The translations under genes and the position numbers were made by a program. Of a stretch of DNA of 64,000 nucleotides, positions 9,155-17,247 are shown one piece after another. The DNA lies in the NCBI RefSeq assembly GCF_025574465.1, contig NZ_JAOBPP010000021.1:1178001-1242000 (forward strand), read 5' to 3'. Position 1 is the stretch's first letter. Each line of letters begins with the position of its first letter. Under the pieces are notes generated by a model. That model made no database searches. It was given only the letters and a program-made list of their open reading frames with translations, and had not been told where the DNA came from. The DNA is from Kordiimonas aestuarii (GTDB lineage: Bacteria > Pseudomonadota > Alphaproteobacteria > Sphingomonadales > Kordiimonadaceae).

Positions 9155-10300
9155 CTAGTAGCCGGACCGGCTTGGTGCACGCCTCAACGGAAAGCGGGTG
9201 AGGGCTGAAGGTACACCGCTGTCAGCGGCTGCCAGGTTTTGAGCGGCGTCCAGGTAATTTGGCAGCAGGCCCTGCGCCTTTTTCCACAGAATCTTTGCTT
9301 CATCCCGGTTGCCGAGATGCCAGCAGATGAGTGCCAGATTGTTCAGGCTGTCTGCGCCCGACGCGGCATCGATGATCTGCAGGTGGGAGAACGCCTTTTC
9401 AGGGTTCCCAGCCTCCATCATAGCTGAGGCCATCAGATAGTGCGCCATCCACTGTGTCTCTCGGTCATAGGGCGGCACATGGGCAGTGATGGCGCACAGT
9501 TGATCGGTGTGTCGTTTGACCGCGACAAGGTCAGCACGGTTCAGGGCAACACAGGCCAGGGTGAATAGTTTTTCGGCGTCCGTAAGTGCGGTACCGGTTA
9601 GCGTGGTCTCGAGGGAACTCAAGCGATGTTTTTTTTGCGCCGCAATCGTGAATTGTTGCGAGGATGCCAGGTCGCGCGACAAGGAATGCGGAGAGTGTGC
9701 ATAACGATAACCGACATCGTCCAAAAGGGTAACTGCGGCACCCGCCATAAGGCCACGCAGCAGAAAATCATAATCCTCCGCCCGTAGAAAGCTGAGATCG
9801 TAACCCACTTGCCGCGCGAGGCCGGTTCTGAACCCGCCCGCCAGCATTGGAATCCAGTTGCGTTCAAAAGAGCGCCAGATACCGCCGTTTTCGCGTATGA
9901 AGTCAGGTATCGGCAGTTCCTTGATATCGGCGCCGGTTTTTCCGTCAAACAGCATAACTGGATCAAAGACCAGATCAGCACCAGCCCACAGGGCCTTTAT
10001 CATGTTGTCTGCCCGGTCGGGCAGAAGTTCGTCATCGGCATCCAACCACATGCCATAGGGTGTGGTGATGTTTTCAAGCGCTGTTTGCCGTGCATTGCCG
10101 ACGCCCATGGATTGCGCGGTTTTGACAACGGTCAGCTTGTCACCCAGAACCCCTTGCGCGATAGCGGTCGTTTCGTCATCGGAATGATCGTCCACCAGTA
10201 GCACAGGATACGCCCCGCACGCATGCGCCGAAGTTGCGGCCCGTGTGATGGTGCCCGCAGCGTTTTTTGCGACGATGACGATGCTAAGTTCGGAATTCAT
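9155..10300 (-). CDS. Family 2 glycosyltransferase with C-terminal TPR-like region
   Basis: A 381-residue protein. The GT-A domain is clear: LSIVIVAKNAAGTITRAATS at the N-terminus, VLLVDDHSDDETTAIA, and the metal-binding WLDADDELLPD. The last 130 residues are helical and TPR-like (YLMASAMMEAGNPEKAFSHL and LICWHLGNRDEAKILWKKAQ), which may bind the acceptor. Translation probably starts at ATG 10300, with GGGAAGG seven bases upstream; an in-frame ATG at 10321 adds seven residues. The acceptor and sugar are unknown. It is divergent from the M24 peptidase and is not in the main glycan cluster. Confidence 0.85.
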   Translation of the reverse strand: MNSELSIVIVAKNAAGTITRAATSAHACGAYPVLLVDDHSDDETTAIAQGVLGDKLTVVKTAQSMGVGNARQTALENITTPYGMWLDADDELLPDRADNMIKALWAGADLVFDPVMLFDGKTGADIKELPIPDFIRENGGIWRSFERNWIPMLAGGFRTGLARQVGYDLSFLRAEDYDFLLRGLMAGAAVTLLDDVGYRYAHSPHSLSRDLASSQQFTIAAQKKHRLSSLETTLTGTALTDAEKLFTLACVALNRADLVAVKRHTDQLCAITAHVPPYDRETQWMAHYLMASAMMEAGNPEKAFSHLQIIDAASGADSLNNLALICWHLGNRDEAKILWKKAQGLLPNYLDAAQNLAAADSGVPSALTRFPLRRAPSRSGY

Positions 10301-10416
10301 GAATGCCTTCCCTGTTTTCATACAGTTAGCATCAACTTTGCGATGGGCCTACAAGCAAGTGATACTTCATGATAGAAGAGGCGGCATAAAAATTTGCGAT
10401 GAGAAGGGACAGGTAA

Positions 10417-11631
10417 ATGGCGATTGGCGTTGGTGGCTCGACGGAGGCGGTGGAACTTTCGAAACTGCAGGACATGACGGCAGACGTGGTGCCGATTTCC
10501 GAAGCCGAATTCGCAGCACGTGTTGAAAAAGCGCAGGCGCGTATGGCGGCGGAAGGCATTGCCGCCATTTATGTCAACGCGGGCACAAGCCTTTATTATT
10601 TTACCGGCACACGCTGGTGGCCAAGTGAGCGTATGGTCGGAGCCCTGATCCCTGCCTCAGGGCCGGTCACATATATCGCACCCGCTTTCGAGATCAGCAC
10701 AATCAATGATTATATGTGCCTTCCGGGGGACGTGCGCGGATGGCAGGAACACGAAAGCCCCTATGTGCTATTCGCTGATATGCTCAGGGGCGCGGACATC
10801 AGCGGCAAGGTCGGGCTTGACGAAGCCTGCCCATTTTTCCTGACGGATGGATTGGCGAAAGCGGCGCCCGCCGTTGATTTTGTCGACGCGCGTGGTGTCA
10901 TCGCCCATTGCCGTATGCGCAAGTCAGAAGCCGAAATCGCCTTGATGCAACGCGCGAAGGACATGACGCTTGAGGTTCACAAGGCGGCAGCAGCGATTTT
11001 GCGAGAAGGTATTACAACGACTGAGGTCACAGGCTTCATTCATGAAGCCCACAAACGCGAGGGCGCACCTGGCGGCTCTTTCTTCTGTATCGTGCTGTTT
11101 GGTGAGGCAACGGCCTATCCGCACGGTGTGAAAGACCCGCAAACCCTGAAGGACGGTGATATGGTGTTGATCGATACCGGCTGTGATTTGCTGGGTTACA
11201 AGTCAGATATTACCCGGACTTATGTATTTGGCGAGGCGAGCGAAAAACAGCGCACGGTCTGGAACCACGAAAAGGCGGCGCAGGTGCGCGCTTTTGAGGC
11301 GGCCAGGCTGGGCGTGCGCTGTGGCGATGTGGATATTGCCGCCCGTAGCCTGCTGGAAAGCTTTGGCTATGGCCCGGGCTATGACGTGCCCGGCCTGCCG
11401 CACCGCACCGGCCATGGCATCGGGCTGGATATCCATGAGTGGCCCTATCTGGTGGCGTCGGACGACACCCCGCTTGCAGCAGGTATGTGTTTTTCCAACG
11501 AGCCGATGCTGTGCCTGTACGGCGAATTTGGCGTGCGGCTCGAGGACCATTTTTACATGACCGGCGATGGCCCCAGATGGTTCACCGAACCAAGCCATAG
11601 TATCGACGACCCATTCGGGCTGAAGGCTTAG
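10417..11631 (+). CDS. M24-family metallopeptidase, Xaa-Pro peptidase-like
   Basis: A 404-residue cytoplasmic protein. An N-terminal creatinase-like domain (AEGIAAIYVNAGTSLYYFTG) precedes the pita-bread catalytic domain. All metal ligands of M24 enzymes can be seen: VLIDTGCD and YKSDITRTY (two Asp), HRTGHGIGLDIHE (His), FSNEP (Glu) and VRLEDHFYM (Glu). The likely reaction is removal of an N-terminal residue before proline. Some M24 proteins have other roles, such as DddP-type DMSP cleavage, and that is not excluded. ATG at 10417 follows GAGAAGGGACAGG. Confidence 0.85.
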   Translation: MAIGVGGSTEAVELSKLQDMTADVVPISEAEFAARVEKAQARMAAEGIAAIYVNAGTSLYYFTGTRWWPSERMVGALIPASGPVTYIAPAFEISTINDYMCLPGDVRGWQEHESPYVLFADMLRGADISGKVGLDEACPFFLTDGLAKAAPAVDFVDARGVIAHCRMRKSEAEIALMQRAKDMTLEVHKAAAAILREGITTTEVTGFIHEAHKREGAPGGSFFCIVLFGEATAYPHGVKDPQTLKDGDMVLIDTGCDLLGYKSDITRTYVFGEASEKQRTVWNHEKAAQVRAFEAARLGVRCGDVDIAARSLLESFGYGPGYDVPGLPHRTGHGIGLDIHEWPYLVASDDTPLAAGMCFSNEPMLCLYGEFGVRLEDHFYMTGDGPRWFTEPSHSIDDPFGLKA

Positions 11632-12152
11632 GGTCTCGATGCCGCGCAGTTGGCGGGGATCAGGCCTGCCAGCGCTATCTGCCATATGTCAGCACCGACA
11701 GTCTCTGGTTTTTTTGGGAGTATACAGGCGGTAAGGGCGGGCTGTGCGCTTTTAAGGGCGGACAGAAAGTCAGTCGTCAGGCGGTTGATCCGGGGGCGAA
11801 TGTCGTCCTTCAGGTCAGGCGCCCGGCCACGAGGGGGCGACCCCGCTTTCCATGATATGATCAGGCGGCGCTGTACCGTTCTGGCAGCCTCCATTTGTGC
11901 GGTAACCGCGCGTCTGGCGGCCTGCTCATCAAGGCCAAGGGCGGCTGCTTTCTCCACGGTAGCCTTGATGACCTCCGTCTCCCGTGCGGGCGCTTCGACG
12001 GGGATATTGTGCAACCATTTGTAATGGGCGACCTGCTCCATCACCTGCAGTCGGTCTGCGATCGCGGCCGACAGATTATCCAGCCCGTCATCCGCCGATG
12101 CGGCAGGTTTAGCGAGAACAAACAGCAGCAACAGGTAACGGAAAACCCTCAT
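11628..12152 (-). CDS. Exported chorismate mutase (AroQ gamma class)
   Basis: A 174-residue protein with a cleavable-looking signal peptide (FRYLLLLFVLAKPAASA). The mature part has the AroQ pattern IADRLQVMEQVAHYKW, then RETEVIKATVEKAAALGL and AARTVQRRLIISW, as in secreted gamma-class chorismate mutases. These rearrange chorismate to prephenate in the periplasm; their physiological role is unclear. The start codon shares one base with the stop of the upstream histidine phosphatase, so the two are co-translated. It overlaps the end of the M24 gene tail-to-tail by 4 bases. Confidence 0.8.
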   Translation of the reverse strand: MRVFRYLLLLFVLAKPAASADDGLDNLSAAIADRLQVMEQVAHYKWLHNIPVEAPARETEVIKATVEKAAALGLDEQAARRAVTAQMEAARTVQRRLIISWKAGSPPRGRAPDLKDDIRPRINRLTTDFLSALKSAQPALTACILPKKPETVGADIWQIALAGLIPANCAASRP

Positions 12153-12661
12153 CAGTTGCCATCCGGCAGCGGGGTTTGAGGCTCGCTGTATGCCATGCTG
12201 GATACGAGCCTCCGGCCCTTGGGTGTGACCATGTAGATATGGTCATAAACGCGCTCGTCCAGTTCCTCATGCTCTTCATTGGTCAAAAGGCTGACGAGCG
12301 TCGGCGTGGTGTTGCTATGCCCGACGACAAGGACAATACCTTCCATGTCCCTGAGGCTTTTGGCGAACTCCTTGAGGTGTCGCGGGTCATAGGTTTGCAC
12401 TGGAAGTGTCGTCATTTTCGCGGTTGGTGCCGCGGTTTGTTGGGTGCGCTGATAGTCGGTGGAAAAGATAGCCGTCAGACCTTTTTTCTTGAAGTATCCA
12501 GCGAGCCAGTTTGCCCGCGCCCGACCAGCCTCGGTAAGGTTCGGGTCGTTGCCGCCATCAGCTTCTTTTTCCGCGTGACGAACCAGATAGATTGTCGGTT
12601 CCGCCAATGCGGACGGAGAGAAGAACAAAAGGCAAAGCGCTAGGGCTTTCAATTTCAGCAT
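12152..12661 (-). CDS. Exported histidine-phosphatase family protein
   Basis: A 169-residue protein with a signal peptide (LKALALCLLFFSPSALA) directly followed by the phosphatase motif YLVRHAEKEADGG (R28, H29). The second catalytic histidine is in LVVGHSNTTPTL. At about 150 mature residues this is the small SixA/phosphoglycerate-mutase-like fold. It is predicted to be periplasmic; the substrate is unknown. It is followed by the exported chorismate mutase (1-base overlap) and preceded by an exported hydrolase 33 bases away, giving a probable three-gene unit of exported enzymes. Confidence 0.8.
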   Translation of the reverse strand: MLKLKALALCLLFFSPSALAEPTIYLVRHAEKEADGGNDPNLTEAGRARANWLAGYFKKKGLTAIFSTDYQRTQQTAAPTAKMTTLPVQTYDPRHLKEFAKSLRDMEGIVLVVGHSNTTPTLVSLLTNEEHEELDERVYDHIYMVTPKGRRLVSSMAYSEPQTPLPDGN

Positions 12662-12694
12662 GGGATTTTCCTTATGGGCAATTCTACGATGACT

Positions 12695-13582
12695 TTACTG
12701 GCAATTTTCCTGCATCCAGGAGGTGACTTTCTGCATAAAAGCGATGCGGTTCCATGAGAAGCCGTGGTCTGCATCCATGATCGTATGCTCGAACGGCGCT
12801 GCACCAGCATCCGTAGCTGCATTGGCCAAGGGTATCTGGTCCGCCAGCGGCACGGCGCTATCTTTGTCGCCGGAGATGACCAGCAAAGGGCGGTCATGAA
12901 AGGCGGCCATTTTCCTGGTGAGGTCAAAGTCTTTCATATTAGCCTGTGTTTCGCTGACGAGATCAGCAAAAGAATATCCGTCAAGCCCGGGTACTGGTGC
13001 TTGCGCTTCAGTGCTGACAACGGTTTCGCTGGACGCAGATTTGATAAAATTCACCAGGTCGGCGGGCGCTGCCGCCACGGTGCAGCGTACCCGGGTGTCC
13101 GCCGCGCCCGTATAAAGTGCGGTGAAACCGCCAAGACTGTGGCCAAACAGGCTGATGCGGTCGGCATCAATCCGCATATTGCCTGCCGTGCCCTCTTTGC
13201 GCAGGAAGGCAAGGGCCGCGGCCGCGTCTTCGGTCACGTGGCGAAGGCTGTATTTGCCTTCGCTGCCCCACGCGCCGCGATAGTGAAAATAAAGCGTGTT
13301 GAAGCCCGCGCGCCTGAGCGCTTGTGCAAGGTCGAGGTTTTTTTCATTGCCCGGAAAGCCATGCAGCATCACCACCGTCGGGTGCGGGCCGGGGCCATTA
13401 GCTGTGTAAAGGTGGCCATTCATCTTGGCGCCGTGGCTTGGCACCACCAGTTCAACCATGCCCGGTGGATTGTCGCGGTCAATGCGCGCCGGATCCTCAA
13501 GTACCGGGCTTGCCGATGCCGTGGCCATCAGGCTTGAGGACAGAAAAGCGGCTGCCGCGAATTTGTGGATAAGCTTTTTCAT
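12695..13582 (-). CDS. Exported alpha/beta hydrolase (dienelactone hydrolase-like)
   Basis: A 295-residue protein with a signal peptide (FAAAAFLSSSLMATASASP). Catalytic features are the oxyanion HGFPGNE near residue 74, the nucleophile elbow GHSLGG (S149), the acid in SGDKDSAVP and the histidine in DADHGFSW. This is the prolyl-oligopeptidase/dienelactone hydrolase-type fold, acting on esters or peptides in the periplasm; the substrate is not predictable. It is the first of three exported enzymes on this strand, 63 bases after the flavoprotein gene. Confidence 0.8.
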   Translation of the reverse strand: MKKLIHKFAAAAFLSSSLMATASASPVLEDPARIDRDNPPGMVELVVPSHGAKMNGHLYTANGPGPHPTVVMLHGFPGNEKNLDLAQALRRAGFNTLYFHYRGAWGSEGKYSLRHVTEDAAAALAFLRKEGTAGNMRIDADRISLFGHSLGGFTALYTGAADTRVRCTVAAAPADLVNFIKSASSETVVSTEAQAPVPGLDGYSFADLVSETQANMKDFDLTRKMAAFHDRPLLVISGDKDSAVPLADQIPLANAATDAGAAPFEHTIMDADHGFSWNRIAFMQKVTSWMQENCQ

Positions 13583-13645
13583 AGGTCTCCCCAGGATCGT
13601 TCCGTTACCAGCTTCTGCAATTCGCCCGCCCTGTCAATGGGCTTG

Positions 13646-14872
13646 TCACGCGCGCGCCAGTTGTTTCAGGATGCTGCCAGCCGCCAGTTTGCCCTGCGCG
13701 AAACAGGCTGTCAGCAGGTATCCCCCTGTGGGCGCTTCCCAGTCCAGCATCTCGCCAGCGACAAATTGGCCCGGCAGCGATTTCAGCATCAATCCGTCAT
13801 CAAACTCGGAAAACGAGACGCCGCCTGCAACGCTGATCGCCTCCTCAATCGGCCGGGGAGATTTAAGCGGCAACGGCAGCGCCTTGATATGGCTGACGAG
13901 AGTGTGCATGTCGTTGAATATGTGAGAGGGCAAAAGCTCCCGCAACAGGTTGGCTTTTACGCCGGTCAGGCCCGCCGCGCGCTTGAGATGGGTGGATAGG
14001 GTTTTTTTGCCACGCGGCCGCGTGAGCGCCTGTTCCAGTTGGTTCGCGCTGCGGTCGGGCGTCAGGTCCAGGATAAGGGTGGCGCTAGCTTGCGTTGAAA
14101 GCGCATCACGAAGCACGCTTGAAAGGGTATAGACTGCACTGCCCTCCACCCCATATTGGGTGATGACAAAGTCACCCTGTGTGGTCTGGTCGCCAAAGCT
14201 GAGCCGAACATTTTTGACCGGTTCGCCCGCGAAGCGGTCACGGAAAAAGCTGCTCCAGTCAACATTGAAACCACAATTGGCGGGCTGAAAGGGAGAAACC
14301 CTGATTCCCGCAGCTTCAAACGCAGGCACCCAGTTGCCGTTGCCGCCAAGCCGTGGCCAGCTTGTGCCGCCAAGGGCAAACAGTGTGGCGCGCGCGCGTA
14401 TATATTTGCCGCCGTCCGGCGTTTTAAAAATATGGCTGCCATCCTGTGCCCACCCGGTCCAGCGGTGACGGCTATGCAATTTGGCACCCGCCACGGCGAG
14501 ACGGTCAAGCCATGCGCGCAACAATGGAGCTGCCTTGAAAGCTTCCGGGAACACGCGGCCAGAACTGCCGACAAATGTCGGGCTGCCAAGTCCCTGCGCC
14601 CATGTTCTTACTGCTTCTGGGGGGAAAGTCGCTACAGCGTCCTGAAGGCCGGGCTGGACATCCCCGTAGCGGGTGAGGAAGGTTTCAATGTCTTCGCTAT
14701 GGGTAATATTGAGGCCTGATTTTCCTGCCATCAAAAGTTTGCGTGCTGGCGTGGACATGGCGTCAAAGATTTCGACCTTCAGCCCGGCGCGGCACAGTTC
14801 TTCGGCAGCCATAAGGCCAGCAGGGCCTGCGCCGATAATCGCGATCTCTACCTCAGGAACGGGGGTGGTCAT
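13646..14872 (-). CDS. HI0933-family FAD-dependent oxidoreductase (BaiN-like)
   Basis: A 408-residue flavoprotein. The N-terminus holds the dinucleotide motif IAIIGAGPAGLMAAEEL, followed by the family signature RKLLMAGKSGLNITHSE. The C-terminus has a second flavin contact, MLDWEAPTGGYLLTACFAQG, as in HI0933/YhiN proteins. The reaction is not established for most members; BaiN acts on bile-acid derivatives in gut bacteria, which is unlikely to apply here. It is divergent from the pse-type module with a 264-base gap, and may be co-transcribed with the exported-enzyme genes downstream. Confidence 0.85.
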   Translation of the reverse strand: MTTPVPEVEIAIIGAGPAGLMAAEELCRAGLKVEIFDAMSTPARKLLMAGKSGLNITHSEDIETFLTRYGDVQPGLQDAVATFPPEAVRTWAQGLGSPTFVGSSGRVFPEAFKAAPLLRAWLDRLAVAGAKLHSRHRWTGWAQDGSHIFKTPDGGKYIRARATLFALGGTSWPRLGGNGNWVPAFEAAGIRVSPFQPANCGFNVDWSSFFRDRFAGEPVKNVRLSFGDQTTQGDFVITQYGVEGSAVYTLSSVLRDALSTQASATLILDLTPDRSANQLEQALTRPRGKKTLSTHLKRAAGLTGVKANLLRELLPSHIFNDMHTLVSHIKALPLPLKSPRPIEEAISVAGGVSFSEFDDGLMLKSLPGQFVAGEMLDWEAPTGGYLLTACFAQGKLAAGSILKQLARA

Positions 14873-15040
14873 GAAGCCTCACAAAGCGCTCAGGGACTGG
14901 CGCGCACCCTAGCGGCAATCGGTGGACGCGGCAAGTCTGACCATGTGGCGAGCAGAAAAACGGCAGAATTTGCTAGGTGTTACGTGCCGATTAGAATGCT
15001 GATTCTTGATTTTGTGCTTTAACTATATGTTATTAACGTT

Positions 15041-15056
15041 TGGCATATAGTATGCA
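15041..15056 (+). promoter_or_regulatory. Candidate sigma-54 (RpoN) -24/-12 promoter
   Basis: TGGCATATAGTATGCA matches the sigma-54 consensus TGGCACG-N4-TTGCW at nine of twelve fixed positions, with the invariant GG and GC pairs exactly ten bases apart. It lies about 80 bases before the pseG-like start codon. Sigma-54 control is common for flagellar and flagellin-glycosylation genes. A weaker sigma-70-like pair (TTGATT at 15006, TGTTAT at 15028) is just upstream. Confidence 0.45.
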
Positions 15057-15136
15057 TGGTTGCGTGCACTATTTGGGTGCAATGGGGCGAAGCCTGTGTC
15101 AAAGGTTCGGAAACCCTATGTTGATGGGAGAGTATA

Positions 15137-16060
15137 TTGGCGCGGGCGTCAATCATCATTGAATGTGGCAGGAAGTCGGGTCTCGGGCGCGTCAGGCGTA
15201 CACTGACGCTTGCGCGGGCGCTGACCGCACAGGGCATCGGTTGCGAGGTATATGTCACCAGCGATGAAGGCAGTGACCTTATCGAAGCCATGGGGTTTGT
15301 GGCCAGGCCCATCGACCAGATACCGGGTCATTTTGATTTCCTGATCATGGACACCTGCAGCTTCACCTCTGACGAGGTGTCAGCACTGTGTGCCAAGGCG
15401 CGCACCAGTTGTGTGATCGACGACCTTGCCGAACGTCCTATCGTTTGTGATTTTGTTATCAACCCCAACCTTTATGCCACTGGCCTTGATTATTCGGCTT
15501 ACAAGGCACGTGAGGTTTTCCGCGGGCCGTCGTGTGCGCTGGTGGATGACGTATTCTTTTCAAGCGCGAAACCAAGCCAAAACCGCAAGGGCTTTGTGGT
15601 CAGCTTTGGTGGCACGGATGACGGCAGTCTGGCTGCGCCCGTCGCGGCTGAGCTTCACGCCCGCACCGGCGAGCCGGTTTATGTGCCCATCCCTGCTTAT
15701 CAGGAACCATGTGCGGCGCTTCTGGCATTGGATGGTGACCAGATCACAATCCTGCGCGGCGCTGATATGCCGGTCCTTCTGGGGGGTGCCCGGACCTATG
15801 TAGGCGCAGCAGGCGCCACCGTGCTTGAGGCGCTTGCAGCTGGCTGCAAGGTCTGCGCGGCAGCCACACAGGAAGACCAGCATAAAAATGTCGGTTTCCT
15901 GCCCGAGATCGGTGTGGCGACGCTTGATAGCTATGATGCTCACAATGTCTCAGTTATGGCATTGTTGCAGCATCATGCAGCGGGCGGCGGTAAGGCACTA
16001 CAGTCTGGTGCAGCGGGTAAGATTGTCGCTAGAATGACGGCACTGATGGTCGCCGGCTGA
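15137..16060 (+). CDS. PseG-like nucleotide-sugar hydrolase or glycosyltransferase homologue
   Basis: A 307-residue protein with a GT-B/MurG-like fold resembling PseG, the UDP-2,4-diacetamido-trideoxy-altrose hydrolase of pseudaminic acid synthesis. The N-terminus (IIIECGRKSGLGRVRRTLTL) aligns with the PseG motif G-x-GH-x-x-R, but the catalytic His position is Arg (R18). The C-terminal nucleotide-sugar part has VVSFGGTDDGSL and YVGAAGATVLEALAAGC. TTG at 15137 is the only possible start: a TGA lies 13 bases upstream in frame, and GGGAG sits at a suitable distance. The gene heads the pse-type module; loss of the His may mean a changed reaction. Confidence 0.7.
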   Translation: MARASIIIECGRKSGLGRVRRTLTLARALTAQGIGCEVYVTSDEGSDLIEAMGFVARPIDQIPGHFDFLIMDTCSFTSDEVSALCAKARTSCVIDDLAERPIVCDFVINPNLYATGLDYSAYKAREVFRGPSCALVDDVFFSSAKPSQNRKGFVVSFGGTDDGSLAAPVAAELHARTGEPVYVPIPAYQEPCAALLALDGDQITILRGADMPVLLGGARTYVGAAGATVLEALAAGCKVCAAATQEDQHKNVGFLPEIGVATLDSYDAHNVSVMALLQHHAAGGGKALQSGAAGKIVARMTALMVAG

Positions 16061-16194
16061 CGCAGCTCTGCGCCCCGCCACACAATGACTACCTCAAGCC
16101 CGAAACAAACTTGCATTTATGAGCGGTTCCAATGAATTATGGCAGCGGGCACCAGTGGTGACGGCCGCAAGATTGGGAAGTGAAACGGGGGCAT

Positions 16195-17247
16195 ATGTTT
16201 AACCGCACCTTCAACATTGAAGGCAGAATGATCGGGGATGGCGCGCCGCCACTCGTGGTCGCGGAAATCTCCGGCAACCATGGCGGTTCGCTTGAGAACG
16301 CGCTTGACCTTATTACCGCCTGTGCGGATGCCGGTGCCGAAGCGGTCAAGTTCCAGACCTATACACCAGACACAATTACCCTGAAAAGCGACGCGCCCGC
16401 CTTTTGCGTGCAGGGGAAATTATGGTCAGGCCGCACGCTTCATGAGCTTTACCAGGAGGCCCATACCCCGTTTGAGTGGCACGAAGCGCTGTTTTCCCAT
16501 GCCCGTGCACTGGGTCTGATTGCCTTTAGTGCACCCTTTGATGAGACGGCCGTTGACCTTCTGGTGGGCCTGCATGCTCCCGCCTATAAAATTGCGTCCT
16601 GCGAACTGCCTGATGTGGGGCTTATCGCGAAGGTGGCGAAAACGGGCAAGCCCGTGATGGTTTCCACAGGTGCCGCCGACGACGCAGAACTGGCTGAAGG
16701 CCTGGCTGTCCTCTCTGGGGCGGGTGTGCGGGATGTGTGCGTGCTGCACTGTGTCAGCAGTTATCCGACAGCGCTTGAGGATGCCTCGCTTTCATCCATT
16801 CCCTATATCCGGGAAAAGCATGCTGTCAGTGCGGGCTTTTCTGATCACACCTTGGGTCTGTCGGCGGCATTGGCATCGGTCCCGCTTGGCGCGTGCGTGA
16901 TTGAAAAACATGTTTGCCTGTCCCGCGAGGATGGTACAGTCGACAGCGCCTTCTCGCTTCAGCCAGACGAGTTGAAAGCGTTGGTTGCCCAAACGCGGCA
17001 GATATTCAGCATGATGGGTAAGCCCAAAACAGCGCCGCTTGAGGCAGAAAAAGAGAGCCTGCGTTTCAAGCGCTCGCTTTATATTGCCAAAGACCTTAAG
17101 AAGGGAGACAGGCTTGATGCCGCAAGTGTGCGGAGCGTTCGGCCGGCAGGTGGACTGCATCCCCGGCATCTACCAGAAGTGCTGGGGAGAGAGATAACAC
17201 GGGACGTGCCACAGGGCAGCCCGCTTGGGTGGGATATGCTGGACTGA
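16195..17247 (+). CDS. pseI: Pseudaminic acid synthase-like (NeuB/PseI family)
   Basis: A 350-residue protein. The NeuB TIM-barrel opens with PPLVVAEISGNHGGSLENAL and contains AGAEAVKFQTYTPDTIT, KIASCELPDVGLIAKVA and HCVSSYPT. From about residue 280 there is a C-terminal antifreeze-like SAF domain (FKRSLYIAKDLKKGDRL, SVRPAGGLHPRHL). It condenses PEP with a 6-deoxy-hexosamine derivative to give a nonulosonic acid; the GNHGG and VKFQTYTPDT signatures favour PseI over NeuB. ATG at 16195 follows GGGGG; a GTG at 16180 is in frame but poorly placed. The stop overlaps the next start (TGATG). Confidence 0.85.
   Translation: MFNRTFNIEGRMIGDGAPPLVVAEISGNHGGSLENALDLITACADAGAEAVKFQTYTPDTITLKSDAPAFCVQGKLWSGRTLHELYQEAHTPFEWHEALFSHARALGLIAFSAPFDETAVDLLVGLHAPAYKIASCELPDVGLIAKVAKTGKPVMVSTGAADDAELAEGLAVLSGAGVRDVCVLHCVSSYPTALEDASLSSIPYIREKHAVSAGFSDHTLGLSAALASVPLGACVIEKHVCLSREDGTVDSAFSLQPDELKALVAQTRQIFSMMGKPKTAPLEAEKESLRFKRSLYIAKDLKKGDRLDAASVRSVRPAGGLHPRHLPEVLGREITRDVPQGSPLGWDMLD

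Noticed and set aside
16119..16202. A 27-codon ORF (MSGSNELWQRAPVVTA...) overlapping the pseI start
   Set aside because: There is no ribosome binding site and no similarity I can see; the gap may just be leader sequence. A coupled leader ORF is possible but unsupported.
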